DNA from: Pseudolysobacter sp964466115
GTDB taxonomy: Bacteria > Pseudomonadota > Gammaproteobacteria > Xanthomonadales > Rhodanobacteraceae
Length of the DNA stretch: 64,000 nucleotides
NCBI GenBank assembly: GCA_964466115.1
Contig: CAYXMH010000013.1
Coordinates: forward strand, 15,155-79,154
Direction: 5' to 3'
Shown piece by piece: positions 17,885 to 26,563 of this stretch; the stretch's first letter is position 1, and each line of letters begins with the position of its first letter. The notes below the pieces were generated by a model. The model saw only the letters and a program-made list of their open reading frames with translations. It was not told where the DNA came from and searched no databases. A program made the position numbers and the translations under genes.

Positions 17885-17917
17885 ACCAGGCTACATATAG
17901 CTGGTATTTATATAGCT
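17885..17917. promoter_or_regulatory. Candidate XRE operator in the divergent promoter region
   Basis: ATATAGCT occurs at 17895-17902 and 17910-17917, 15 bases apart. The first copy is bracketed by ACCAG (17885-17889) and CTGGT (17901-17905). The region is AT-rich and lies 32 bases upstream of the XRE start. The assignment is by position only. Confidence 0.35.
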
Positions 17918-17997
17918 TTAATTATTGTTGCCTATGCATTAGAATCGTTAGTTCAATACTTTATCTAATTTGTGCATTTAATTTTAACGAGGATGCC

Positions 17998-18522
17998 ATG
18001 CGATATTTAGCCGCTCTGCTGTTAATGGCGATAACATCTCAAGGAGCGTTTGCCTGCGGAAGCTCAACGAACTCTATTCCATGGATTACTGATGATTTAA
18101 ATTATGGAGACGAGGCACCAGCTAGTGACTGTCTTCCACCGATAATCGTAATAGGAGAGGATCCAGGCGCATTTCCCGCTCCTCCTCCCCGCTTCGCGCC
18201 AGGACCCGGATTGGGATCGGGTGGCGGCGGAGGTGGGATAGCGCAAAACGTCTACACCGTTCCAGCGAACCTATATCATGGACAAAATCATGCAAGTTGT
18301 ACGTCTGACGCAAACGATCGCGAAGCATTTGCCAGTGAACAGGTGCGTCAATATCAAGCGGTTAGACTTGCACAAGGCGCGGGAGTAATGCGTACGGGAT
18401 CAATTGTCACCGTCACCTATGAAGGCGGTGGTACCGAGCGGTGGTCGATAGCGAACCCACTATTTACAGACCCCCTGTATCCAGTGCCTGTGCCGGGATC
18501 ACGCCACTGCCCTTCGGGTTAG
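17998..18522 (+). CDS. Small secreted protein of unknown function
   Basis: A 174-residue protein with a signal peptide (MRYLAALLLMAITSQGAFA, cut before Cys20, so a lipoprotein is possible). A Pro/Gly-rich low-complexity stretch follows (about 58-82, PAPPPRFAPGPG and six glycines). Then comes a small domain with two Cys and GSIVTVTYEGGGTERW. I do not recognise the family. ATG 17998 with AACGAGG upstream is preferred. A longer in-frame extension back to 17713 overlaps the XRE gene and has no protein-like character. It is the first of three rightward genes in an AT-richer patch. Confidence 0.65.
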   Translation: MRYLAALLLMAITSQGAFACGSSTNSIPWITDDLNYGDEAPASDCLPPIIVIGEDPGAFPAPPPRFAPGPGLGSGGGGGGIAQNVYTVPANLYHGQNHASCTSDANDREAFASEQVRQYQAVRLAQGAGVMRTGSIVTVTYEGGGTERWSIANPLFTDPLYPVPVPGSRHCPSG

Positions 18523-18570
18523 TATTGGCATTACCCCCCGGCAAAGCAATCGTAAGTAGCGCAATCTAAA

Positions 18571-19479
18571 ATGGCACGGACAATGAGTCGCAAACTTTAT
18601 CGAGCTTCAATATGTATAGCCATTGTGGCTTTGGCAGTTGGCGTTTGGTTGTCACGACACATTTATATCGATAGCAATAAAAATATTTATCCTGTGCCGG
18701 AAACGAATCGGCAAGCACCCAAACTGGAAGCATTGTCTTCGACAGCCCTAAATCTAGAAGGGAAATCGAGCACAAATCCGACAGTTAAAGAGCAAGTTCG
18801 AACTCCCATTGCTTCTCCCCAATCAGTCATTTTTAATGGTGAAAACGCTGCCAAATCGTTCCAGGCAGCAAGAGAAACGTTTGGAGAAAATGATCCTCGC
18901 ATTCGTTCTCTAGAGAATTATGCGGCTATTCTGTGTGCTGACTACCCTGATCCATTGGGCACTGTGTCGGACAGGTACGTCGATAAAACTCGTGCGTGGG
19001 CCATCGATCGAACACTGCGTTGGTGCGAGGGCTATACAACTAAAACGGAGATGCAACCTAATACTTTTCCGATTCGTCAATCTCCCGTTTCAACCTTTAA
19101 AAAAAGCGGGAGAGAAGCAGCTATTTCGGAAGCATTCCAGATCATTGCGCAAAGCTTTGATTACGGTGAATTATTTGAAGCTGGGCAGTTTCTTTTTGAA
19201 AACAATGCCTTTCCTTATCAGGAGGTTCTCAATTCCCTGTCCAATCTCGGACTACCCGAGCTTCTGCAAGCATGGGGGTTAGCATCTATGCTTAGAACGT
19301 GTGATGCGGCTTCTGGTTGTGGCCCGGGGAGTATTCCTACCGCAGCCTACTGTGCAAATGGCGGCTGTCCGGAGGGAGTGACCTTCGAGGAGGCTTTGCA
19401 TCAGACGTTGGCACCTAGAGAATTTCAAGCGACGGTTGCAATGTATCAATGGATCATGAAAAAACAAGCGCATCACTAG
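18571..19479 (+). CDS. Membrane-anchored protein of unknown function
   Basis: A 302-residue protein with one N-terminal helix (about 11-30, SICIAIVALAVGVWLS) and the rest probably periplasmic. The C-terminal part is helical, with four Cys in RTCDAASGCGPGSIPTAAYC and ANGGCPE, likely disulfides. No known domain recognised. It follows the small secreted protein by 48 bases and shares its lower GC and less biased codon use, suggesting later acquisition. ATG 18583 (MSRKLYRA) is an alternative start. Confidence 0.65.
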   Translation: MARTMSRKLYRASICIAIVALAVGVWLSRHIYIDSNKNIYPVPETNRQAPKLEALSSTALNLEGKSSTNPTVKEQVRTPIASPQSVIFNGENAAKSFQAARETFGENDPRIRSLENYAAILCADYPDPLGTVSDRYVDKTRAWAIDRTLRWCEGYTTKTEMQPNTFPIRQSPVSTFKKSGREAAISEAFQIIAQSFDYGELFEAGQFLFENNAFPYQEVLNSLSNLGLPELLQAWGLASMLRTCDAASGCGPGSIPTAAYCANGGCPEGVTFEEALHQTLAPREFQATVAMYQWIMKKQAHH

Positions 19480-19513
19480 CCTACATGCCGCTAATATATT
19501 CTTTAGTTTATTT

Positions 19514-19759
19514 ATGAAGAAAGCTAAATCCGAAATGAATGACTGGCCACGCGACGAATACAAACGTGCGGACCTCGGCGAGATCGTAAGAGGCAAATAT
19601 GCGAAACGCGCCTCCCGCGCAACTAATGTTGTCGTGCTCGATCCAAAAATCGCAAAGGTATTTCCTACCGATGCGTCAGTTAACGAGGCGCTGAGTAGCT
19701 TGATCGATTTGGCTCGATCAAGCGCTCGCCTAATATCGCGCTCAAGTGGACGCGACTGA
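19514..19759 (+). CDS. Small conserved protein, antitoxin-like
   Basis: An 81-residue cytoplasmic protein. The motif set is DEYKRADLGEIVRGKYA, then VVVLDPKIAKVFPTDASVNEALSSLIDLAR. This pattern recurs in small bacterial proteins that resemble antitoxins or stand-alone regulators. No toxin gene is adjacent: the next gene is convergent dinB 12 bases away. No clear ribosome site. Function unproven. Confidence 0.6.
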   Translation: MKKAKSEMNDWPRDEYKRADLGEIVRGKYAKRASRATNVVVLDPKIAKVFPTDASVNEALSSLIDLARSSARLISRSSGRD

Positions 19760-19771
19760 CAGCAATGGTGC

Positions 19772-20851
19772 CTAGGGCAATGCAAATAACTCTGGTTGCA
19801 TCGTTATGCCCGGCAAATCGCAAAAATTACCAAGTCCGACACCGACCAAGCGATAACGTGTACCTGCCGGGAAATCCACACGCGCAATAAGCGCAACTGC
19901 AAGCGTTACGAGCTCTTCCAGGGAACTCGGCGGCAACGACGGCGTATGGCTGCGGGTGTGAATACGGAAGTTCGCGGTTTTTAATTTCAGCACCACGGTG
20001 CGGCCGATGCGTTCGCTTTCCTGTGCAGCGGCAACCCAGACCTTTCCGGCAAGCCGCCGGACCATCGGCTCAAGCTCGGTCAACGGCAAGTCCTGCTCAA
20101 ACGTATCTTCAGCGGATATCGATTGCGTGGGACGATCCGGGGTTACCTCGCCGTGATCAATCCCTTGTGACAAATTGTGCAAGCGCAACCCGTAGCGACC
20201 AAACTGGCGCTCTAGATCTTTCGGCGCAATCCCGCCCAACTCGCCAATCGTGGTCACGCCCAATGCCTTTAATTTGTCCTCCATTACTTTGCCGACACCC
20301 GGTAGACGGGCGACCGACAATGGGTTTAAGAATGCCATTACTTCATGTGGACGAATGACGAACAACCCATTCGGCTTGCGCCAATCCGATGCGATCTTGG
20401 CCAAAAATTTATTCGGTGCCACGCCGGCCGAAGCCGTAAGCTCGGTTTCTCGTTGGATGTCCTGTCGTATAACGTTGGCCACCTCGGTTGCCGAGGGCAA
20501 CCCGGTCTTGGTTTGCGTGACATCAAGATACGCCTCATCCAGCGACAGCGGTTCGATCGTGTCGCTGTGCCGGCGCATGATGTCACGCACTTGCTGTGAA
20601 ACGGTGCGATAGCGAGCGAAATCCGGCGCCACGAAAACCGCCTCGGGACACAATCGCTCTGCCCGCGCCACCGCCATCGCCGAACGCACGCCAAAAACGC
20701 GCGCTTCATAAGAGGCCGCACAAACCACCGAACGATGGCCGCGCCATGCCACTACGACCGGCTTGCCCCGCAGCGAAGGATCGTCGCGCTGCGCTACCGA
20801 CGCATAAAACGCGTCCATATCGATGTGGATGATTTTACGCACGTGCGCCAT
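19772..20851 (-). CDS. dinB: DNA polymerase IV (Y family)
   Basis: A 359-residue translesion polymerase. Palm motifs: KIIHIDMDAFYASV with the first metal Asp (about residue 11), YEARVFGVRSAM, and EPLSLDEAYLDVT with the second acidic pair. Then a helix-hairpin-helix (LPGVGKVMEDKLKALG) and the little-finger domain follow. Length matches family (about 350). No C-terminal beta-clamp motif is obvious beyond ITMQPELFALP, where QPELFAL may serve. No LexA box was found upstream by eye. Confidence 0.95.
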   Translation of the reverse strand: MAHVRKIIHIDMDAFYASVAQRDDPSLRGKPVVVAWRGHRSVVCAASYEARVFGVRSAMAVARAERLCPEAVFVAPDFARYRTVSQQVRDIMRRHSDTIEPLSLDEAYLDVTQTKTGLPSATEVANVIRQDIQRETELTASAGVAPNKFLAKIASDWRKPNGLFVIRPHEVMAFLNPLSVARLPGVGKVMEDKLKALGVTTIGELGGIAPKDLERQFGRYGLRLHNLSQGIDHGEVTPDRPTQSISAEDTFEQDLPLTELEPMVRRLAGKVWVAAAQESERIGRTVVLKLKTANFRIHTRSHTPSLPPSSLEELVTLAVALIARVDFPAGTRYRLVGVGLGNFCDLPGITMQPELFALP

Positions 20852-21016
20852 TTAGGTTGATGAGTGAGACCTTAAGGAATACCGGTGCATTCGGATACAC
20901 TAGAATAAGAGTAATCTTCATGGTCTGGGCAATATCGTAATCGCGATGCGGCCATTTCGTAGCGAATTGGTCGATGCGCAACGACAAACCGGTCGTTTTT
21001 CCTTCCAGGAGCATTT

Positions 21017-21430
21017 ATGAATCCCGAAGTCGTCAATCACATCACCGGCATTCCCGGATTTGCCATTTATTTTATTTTAGGCATTGCGCTGCTCACCGTT
21101 TTCGCAGCGATCTATGCCTTGCTAACGCCACATCACGAATTCAAGCTGATCCGAGAGAACAATGTCGCCGCAGCCACTGCTTTAGCCGGCGCCCTGCTCG
21201 GTTTTTCATTACCCCTGTGTTCGGCCATTTCCCATTCGGTCAGCTTGCTCGATTGCCTGGTTTGGGCGAGTATCGCATTGCTGGTTCAAACACTGACGTT
21301 TGTTGGCCTGCGCTTGATCTTCTCCGATCTGCCTAAGCGCATTGCCAACAATGAACTCGCCTTCGGTATTTTCACCGCGGCGCTTTCGGTAGCGGTGGGG
21401 CTGATCAATGCCGCCGCGATGACGGATTAA
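21017..21430 (+). CDS. DUF350 membrane protein
   Basis: A 137-residue inner-membrane protein with four helices and the DUF350 pattern: KLIRENNVAAATALAGALLGFSLPL in the middle (in parts IRENNVAAA, LGFSLPL), then GIFTAALSVAVGLINAAAM at the end. CAGGAG precedes ATG 21017. It leads an operon with a YgiB-like lipoprotein (11 bases on) and a glutathionylspermidine-synthase-like protein. The same trio is known in enterobacteria as yjfL-yjfM-yjfC. Role in the trio is not established. Confidence 0.88.
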   Translation: MNPEVVNHITGIPGFAIYFILGIALLTVFAAIYALLTPHHEFKLIRENNVAAATALAGALLGFSLPLCSAISHSVSLLDCLVWASIALLVQTLTFVGLRLIFSDLPKRIANNELAFGIFTAALSVAVGLINAAAMTD

Positions 21431-21441
21431 GGATACGCTCT

Positions 21442-21990
21442 ATGAAACGTTCAAAAACCGCGCATCTTTTGCTGATGGGCTTGGCGCCCATCGCACTGAC
21501 CGCCTGCGATCCCGATGTTCCAGCGACTGTCTACGACAGCGTGGATAGCTGTAAGGCCTCCGGCACCATTTCCGCTGAGCAATGCGAAGCATCGTATGCT
21601 CAGGCCAAGACCGAGCACGAGCGCGTCGCTCCGCGCTATATGTCGTTGGCCGATTGCGAGAAGGATTTTGGCGAAGGCAAATGCACGGCCCCATCCAATG
21701 CTCAGCCAGGCATGAGTTCCTACATCATGCCGATGATGGCCGGTTACATGCTCTCCAATGCGTTGCGCAGGAATGACACCGGGGGCGGCAATTCCACACC
21801 CGGCTTTTCGCAACCGCTTTATCGCACGCAGAACTCAGGTTACCAAACCGCCGGCGGTGCGCTGGTTGCGCAAGCGCCGGGTGCGGTAACGGTAAGCAAA
21901 TCCGCGACCATGCCTCAGGCTCGAGCAATCACGATGTCCCGCGCCGGTTTTGGTTCATCGATGTCGAGCCACAGCCGCAGTGGCGGTTAA
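21442..21990 (+). CDS. YgiB-like lipoprotein (DUF1190)
   Basis: A 182-residue lipoprotein: signal peptide with lipobox LTAC at about 19-22. A conserved core follows with VYDSVDSCKASGTISAEQCEASYAQAK and YMSLADCEKDFGEGKC (four paired Cys). The C-terminus is Gly/Ser/Gln-rich and poorly ordered. Second gene of the DUF350 operon. The family is widespread but its biochemical role is unknown. Confidence 0.88.
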   Translation: MKRSKTAHLLLMGLAPIALTACDPDVPATVYDSVDSCKASGTISAEQCEASYAQAKTEHERVAPRYMSLADCEKDFGEGKCTAPSNAQPGMSSYIMPMMAGYMLSNALRRNDTGGGNSTPGFSQPLYRTQNSGYQTAGGALVAQAPGAVTVSKSATMPQARAITMSRAGFGSSMSSHSRSGG

Positions 21991-22019
21991 ATAAACACAC
22001 TAACCAACCATCCCAATCC

Positions 22020-23189
22020 ATGCACCGCATCCAGATCGCTGAGCGCCCCGATTGGCGCGCGAAGGCCGAGCAGTACGGTTTTCGTTTCCACACGATTGCC
22101 GGTGCCCGTTATTGGGACGAATCCGCTTATTATCGATTCACGCTGCGGCAGATAGAACAGGACATCGAAGGTCCCACCGAGGATTTGCATGAGATGGCAA
22201 TGGCATTGGTGGATGACGTCATCGACAGCGAAGCGTTATTAACCCGCCTTTGCATTCCGGAAAAATTCTGGGATTGGATACGCCAATCGTGGCGGGACCG
22301 ACATCCCTATCTCTATGGGCGCATGGATCTGGCGTATGACGGTATTGGATCAGCCAAACTTTACGAATTGAATTACGACACGCCCACTTCCATCTATGAG
22401 GCCGCTTTTTTTCAGTGGTTGTGGTTGGAGGATCAGATCAATGCCGGCAACCTGCCTAGTCGTGCGGATCAATACAACAGTCTGCAAGAGTTGCTGATCG
22501 AATCCTTCAGTGATTTGGCCGCACGAAAACGATTACCAGCGCCTTTGTATTTTTCCGCCGTCCGGGATTCCACTGAGGATCAGGGTACGGTTGAGTATTT
22601 GCGCGATTGCGCGCACCAAGCAGGCCTCGATACGCGTCTGATTGCGATCGAGGACATTGGTTTGAGCGAGGACGGGCGTTTTACCGATCTTGATGATTTT
22701 GTCATTCCCGCGTTGTTCAAGCTTTACCCACTGGAGGATCTGTTTCGCGAGCAGTTCGCAGCCGCGCTCCCTACCTCGGGAATGCAGCTGCTTGAACCCC
22801 CATGGAAATCCATTCTGAGCAACAAAGGCATCCTGCCGTTGCTGTGGGAACGCCATACCGGGCATCCGAATCTGTTGCCAGCGTACGCCGAAAACAGCGC
22901 TCACGATCCGTTACCGTCGGGCTGGATACGCAAACCGGTATTTTCGCGGGAAGGCGCCAACATCCAAATGCATTTGACCGACGGCACCGAGATGAAAACG
23001 GCTGGGCCTTACCTGCACGGCCCCACCATCCGCCAAGCCTGCCATCCCCTACCTTGCATTGAGGGCAATTATCCGGTAATCGGAAGTTGGACGGTCGGCA
23101 ATCGCGCCGCCGGTCTTAGCATCCGCGAAGACAGCTCGCCAATTACCCAAGACACATCGCGATTCATTCCACATATCATTCTTGATTAA
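22020..23189 (+). CDS. Glutathionylspermidine synthase-like ATP-grasp protein (YgiC/YjfC type)
   Basis: A 389-residue cytoplasmic protein resembling the synthetase half of glutathionylspermidine synthase. Landmarks: GRMDLAYDGIGSAKLYELNYDTPTSIYEAAFFQW (in parts, DLAYDG and ELNYDTPTS), LEPPWKSILSNKGILPLLW, then GWIRKPVFSREGANI. These carry the ATP- and metal-binding residues of the C-terminal ATP-grasp fold. It lacks the amidase half. It probably ligates a small amine or amino acid to a peptide-like acceptor; substrate unknown. Third gene of the DUF350 operon. Confidence 0.9.
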   Translation: MHRIQIAERPDWRAKAEQYGFRFHTIAGARYWDESAYYRFTLRQIEQDIEGPTEDLHEMAMALVDDVIDSEALLTRLCIPEKFWDWIRQSWRDRHPYLYGRMDLAYDGIGSAKLYELNYDTPTSIYEAAFFQWLWLEDQINAGNLPSRADQYNSLQELLIESFSDLAARKRLPAPLYFSAVRDSTEDQGTVEYLRDCAHQAGLDTRLIAIEDIGLSEDGRFTDLDDFVIPALFKLYPLEDLFREQFAAALPTSGMQLLEPPWKSILSNKGILPLLWERHTGHPNLLPAYAENSAHDPLPSGWIRKPVFSREGANIQMHLTDGTEMKTAGPYLHGPTIRQACHPLPCIEGNYPVIGSWTVGNRAAGLSIREDSSPITQDTSRFIPHIILD

Positions 23190-23212
23190 CGTGTTTTTTA
23201 TTCACACGAGCC

Positions 23213-24175
23213 ATGTACTCCTCGCTGAATGATTCGATTTGGATGATGCTGGCTATTGCGGCAGCGGAGCCATTCATCGGGATGACTGCGCCGAATCCAC
23301 CGGTGGGCGCTTGCCTGGTAAAAGACAATCGACTGTTAGCCGTCGGCGAACACCATCGCGCCGGAGACGACCATGCGGAGGTCGTTGCACTGAAGCGCGC
23401 ATGGGCGCGTTACGGCGCTGAATGCGCGCAGGGTGCAACGATGTACAGCACGCTGGAGCCTTGCAATCACAGCGGCCGCACGCCGCCTTGCGCGCGCACG
23501 TTGATTGCGGCGCGGGTCGAGCGCGTCGTTTATGGTGTTGACGATATCCATGCAAAGGCGGCGGGAGGCGCCTTGGCGTTGCGCGGGGCCGGCATTTCCG
23601 TAACCTCGGGTGTTGCGCTTGAGGATTGCCTGAAACAACTGCGGCCATTTTTAAAATTGCAACAAAAGAAACAGCCTTGGATCGTACACAAACTGGCCTG
23701 GCGCATAGGCGCAGACGATACATTAACCATGCGGCCGCAACCCGGCAGCACCACATTCACCAGCGCCGAAAGCCTCGCCATCGCGCACACCGAGCGGCGC
23801 CAGTGCGATGCGATCGTGACCGGCATCGGCACGGTATTGGCCGATGCGCCGCGCTTTACCGTGCGTGCCGTACCCGATCATCCGCACAAACGCCGCCGCA
23901 TTGCCGTCGTTTCACGATCGGGGCAACAAGCACCCCCAGCGTGGATTCAGCAACAAATCGAAGCCGGCCATGAGGTGCTGCATTGCTTTAGTTTTGACAG
24001 CGCCGTGCAGACGTTGGGCGAACTTGGATGCCTGCGCGTTTTAGTCGAAGCAGGACCTGCGCTTTCCCAAGCGATTGAATCCGAACACCTCTGGGATGAA
24101 CGGTTACAATTTATCCATCAATCGGGGAAGCCCGACATCGTGACGCGGGAATTGGCATGTTCAGCGGGATCATAA
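23213..24175 (+). CDS. ribD: Riboflavin deaminase/reductase RibD, with divergent reductase half
   Basis: A 320-residue enzyme for steps two and three of riboflavin synthesis. The N-terminal deaminase (about 1-145) has the zinc site DDHAEVVAL and LEPCNHSGRTPPC intact. The C-terminal reductase half is short and divergent: the usual S-x-D-G motif after KLA is replaced by RIGADDTL, though TGIGTVLADAPRFTVR and VLVEAGPALSQA remain. Total length is about 40 residues below typical RibD. It begins the rib operon, overlaps ribE by 19 bases and lies 23 bases after the YgiC-like gene. No FMN riboswitch precedes it. Confidence 0.9.
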   Translation: MYSSLNDSIWMMLAIAAAEPFIGMTAPNPPVGACLVKDNRLLAVGEHHRAGDDHAEVVALKRAWARYGAECAQGATMYSTLEPCNHSGRTPPCARTLIAARVERVVYGVDDIHAKAAGGALALRGAGISVTSGVALEDCLKQLRPFLKLQQKKQPWIVHKLAWRIGADDTLTMRPQPGSTTFTSAESLAIAHTERRQCDAIVTGIGTVLADAPRFTVRAVPDHPHKRRRIAVVSRSGQQAPPAWIQQQIEAGHEVLHCFSFDSAVQTLGELGCLRVLVEAGPALSQAIESEHLWDERLQFIHQSGKPDIVTRELACSAGS

Positions 24176-24750
24176 GTGCGGTGGCGCGCATTGCCGCGAT
24201 TAAGGCGTGTGCTAGCGGCAAAATCATTCGAGTGGATACACCGTATGAGGATGTCTTACCCGGTGAAAGTATCGCCGTCAACGGCGTATGCTTGACCGCA
24301 ACCGAACGCACCGCGATGACGTCGGGTATGCGTATCGAGTTTTTTGTCAGCAGTGAAACGTGTGAACGCACGAACCTCGGTGCATGCAATCAAGGTGATG
24401 TCATTAATTTGGAGCGGGCGTTACGCTTATCCGATCGGCTTTCTGGCCATCTGGTGCAAGGGCATGTGGATGGACTGGCGAAATTGGTATCCCAGCATCC
24501 GGTGGGCGACGCCCACCAACTGGACGTTGAGCTTCCAGAGCCTTTTTTTGGGTTAGTGATCGAAAAGGGTTCGATTGCGCTTGACGGCATCAGTCTTACC
24601 ATAAACCAATTGCACAACAACCGTATTTTTTTAATGGTAATCCCGCATACTTGGCAGAATACCAATCTCAATCACCGCAAACCCGGTGATCCACTCAACG
24701 TCGAATTCGATATGATCGCTAAGTACGTTCAACAATGGGTGCAACAATGA
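24157..24750 (+). CDS. ribE: Riboflavin synthase, alpha subunit
   Basis: A 197-residue enzyme that dismutates two lumazines to riboflavin. It shows the two-fold repeat of lumazine-binding barrels: MFSGII...VNGVCLTATE in the first, and GHLVQGHVDGLAKL...ALDGISLTINQL in the second. Length matches the family (about 200). It starts inside the end of ribD and its stop overlaps the ribBA start as ATGA, showing translational coupling. In E. coli the same enzyme is called RibC/RibE. Confidence 0.95.
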   Translation: MFSGIISAVARIAAIKACASGKIIRVDTPYEDVLPGESIAVNGVCLTATERTAMTSGMRIEFFVSSETCERTNLGACNQGDVINLERALRLSDRLSGHLVQGHVDGLAKLVSQHPVGDAHQLDVELPEPFFGLVIEKGSIALDGISLTINQLHNNRIFLMVIPHTWQNTNLNHRKPGDPLNVEFDMIAKYVQQWVQQ

Positions 24751-25967
24751 ACACCATACCTGAAGCCATCAATGCCATTCGTCGCGGTGGAATGGTTGTC
24801 CTGGTCGATGATGAAGACCGCGAGAACGAAGGCGATCTGGTGATCGCGGCGGATGCGGTGACACCAGACAGCATCAATTTCATGGCGAAAGAGGGACGCG
24901 GCCTGATTTGCCTGGCCATGGCACCGGAGAAAATCGACCGGCTCGAATTGCCGCAAATGGTTCAGCACAATCGCTCGCGCTATGGCACAGCGTTTACAAT
25001 CTCGATCGAGGCGCGGACAGGCATCACTACCGGTATTTCGGCCGCCGATCGCGCCCGCACGGTTCAGGTGGCTTGTGCGCCGAATGCGCGACCTGAAGAC
25101 ATCGTCATGCCCGGACATATTTTTCCGCTGCGCGCGCAAAAGGGTGGCGTTTTGGTGCGCGCGGGGCAAACCGAGGGTAGCGTCGATTTGGCGCGGATGG
25201 CGGGACGCGAGGCGGCCGGCGTGATTTGCGAAATCATGAACGACGACGGCAGCATGGCGCGCCTGCCCGACCTTAAGCTTTTCGCCGCGAAGCATCAGCT
25301 GCCGTTGGTCAGCGTAAAGGACCTCATCGCCCACCGTATGCAGAGTGAATCCCTAATCGAATGCGTGGGTGAAGCCAAATTACCGATCGATGACGTTGGT
25401 GAATTCAAGATGATCGGCTTTCGCAGCCTGATTGACGACTCCGAGCACTTGGCTTTGGTCAAAGGCGATCTGGCCACAACAAAGCAAGCGCCGTTGGTAC
25501 GCGTCCATTCCGAATGCCTAACCGGTGACGCACTGGGATCGGCGCGGTGCGACTGCGGTCAACAATTGCGCGCCGCGCTGCGCCAAATCCATCGCGAAGG
25601 TTGCGGAGTATTGGTCTACATGCGCGCACAGGAAGGCCGCGGCATTGGCCTTTTAAACAAAGTGCGCGCTTACGCCTTGCAGGACAGCGGCATGGATACG
25701 GTTGAGGCCAACCATCACCTGGGGTTCGAAGCCGATTTGCGCCATTACGGCATCGGCGCGCAGATTTTGAAGGCGCTCGGTATGCGACAACTGCGATTGC
25801 TGACCAATAACCCGCGCAAAGTGGTGGGGCTTGACGGTTATGGATTGGAAATCATCGAGCGTCTCCCCAACGAGGTTGACGCAAACTCGGCCAACCTGCC
25901 GTACTTGACCACCAAACGCGATAAATTAGGCCACTTGCTTAAAGTCGTTCCCGCCACCAAGCCTTGA
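24747..25967 (+). CDS. ribBA: Bifunctional DHBP synthase / GTP cyclohydrolase II
   Basis: A 406-residue fusion. The N-terminal RibB half (1-200) makes 3,4-dihydroxybutanone phosphate, with VDDEDRENEGDL (acidic metal site) and RPEDIVMPGHIFPL. The C-terminal RibA half opens GTP, with the zinc cysteines in CLTGDALGSARCDCGQQ, YMRAQEGRGIGL and LLTNNPRKV. Both active sites look intact, unlike many proteobacterial RibBA with a dead RibA half. ATG 24747 is chosen for its ATGA overlap with ribE; an earlier ATG at 24735 would add four residues. Confidence 0.96.
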   Translation: MNTIPEAINAIRRGGMVVLVDDEDRENEGDLVIAADAVTPDSINFMAKEGRGLICLAMAPEKIDRLELPQMVQHNRSRYGTAFTISIEARTGITTGISAADRARTVQVACAPNARPEDIVMPGHIFPLRAQKGGVLVRAGQTEGSVDLARMAGREAAGVICEIMNDDGSMARLPDLKLFAAKHQLPLVSVKDLIAHRMQSESLIECVGEAKLPIDDVGEFKMIGFRSLIDDSEHLALVKGDLATTKQAPLVRVHSECLTGDALGSARCDCGQQLRAALRQIHREGCGVLVYMRAQEGRGIGLLNKVRAYALQDSGMDTVEANHHLGFEADLRHYGIGAQILKALGMRQLRLLTNNPRKVVGLDGYGLEIIERLPNEVDANSANLPYLTTKRDKLGHLLKVVPATKP

Positions 25968-25976
25968 ACCAGCCGC

Positions 25977-26411
25977 ATGCGCTTCGCTATCGCCGTCAGC
26001 CGCTTTAACGAAGACGTAACCGCCGGTTTATTGCGCGGTGCAAAGGCACAATTAATCGAAACCGGAATTGCTGAAAGCGACATCGATGTTTTTCACGCCG
26101 CAGGTGCGTTTGAGATTCCGCTGATTGCGCAACGCCTGGCGCGCAGCGCCCGCTATGCCGGCGTGATTTGTCTCGGAGCGATTATCGAAGGCGATACAGC
26201 GCATTTCGAGTTCATCAGCTTGGGCGCGACGGTTGGTGTTATGCAGGCGATGTTGCAAACCGATACCCCGATCAGCTTCGGTATCTTAACCACCTACACC
26301 GACGAACAAGCGATTGCGCGTTCATCCGATGATCCGCACAACAAAGGGCGTGAAGCCGCAGCGGCGTGCATTGATACAGCGCGCTTGTTGCAGACTATCG
26401 GAAAATCGTAG
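25977..26411 (+). CDS. ribH: Lumazine synthase
   Basis: A 144-residue enzyme that joins the RibA/D and RibB products to 6,7-dimethyl-8-ribityllumazine. Motifs: FAIAVSRFNEDVT (N-terminal strand), AGAFEIPLIAQRLA (substrate loop), GAIIEGDTAHFEFIS, and PISFGILTTYTDEQA with KGREAAAACIDTARL at the end. Slightly short at the N-terminus compared with family members of about 155. Last gene of the rib operon; nusB, often next, is not present here. Confidence 0.95.
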   Translation: MRFAIAVSRFNEDVTAGLLRGAKAQLIETGIAESDIDVFHAAGAFEIPLIAQRLARSARYAGVICLGAIIEGDTAHFEFISLGATVGVMQAMLQTDTPISFGILTTYTDEQAIARSSDDPHNKGREAAAACIDTARLLQTIGKS

Positions 26412-26495
26412 GGTGGGCTTTTAGCCCACCACTTCCTCACGATTAAAACACTCTTCAAATACCGATCAAAGACGGTGGGCTAAAGCCCACCCTAC
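26408..26495. repeat. Inverted pair of REP-like palindromes
   Basis: Two small hairpins face each other. GTAGGGTGGGCT-TTT-AGCCCACC is at 26408-26430 and GGTGGGCT-AA-AGCCCACCCTAC at 26474-26495. The outer 12-mers are exact reverse complements. This is the layout of paired REP elements. The first begins within the last bases of ribH. Related single cores occur at 6304-6322, with a changed core (GCTGGGCT) at 62255-62355. Confidence 0.75.
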
Positions 26496-26504
26496 AGATA
26501 CGAA

Positions 26505-26537
26505 AAAAGCCGCCTGAGCAATACTCAGGCGGCTTTT
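26505..26537. terminator. Bidirectional rho-independent terminator
   Basis: GCCGCCTGAG, loop CAATA, CTCAGGCGGC, flanked by an A-run on the left and TTTT on the right. The ten-pair stem can stop the rib operon from the left and the large subtilase (ending at 26564) from the right. Confidence 0.9.
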
Positions 26538-26563
26538 GTGCATCTGAAACTACCGCAATGCGA

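Noticed and set aside
17713..17997. Longer N-terminus for the small secreted protein
   Set aside because: It would overlap the XRE gene antisense and bury a good signal peptide 95 residues inside the protein.
23190..23212. FMN riboswitch before the riboflavin genes
   Set aside because: Only 23 bases separate ribD from the upstream gene, too short, and no conserved stems were seen further upstream.
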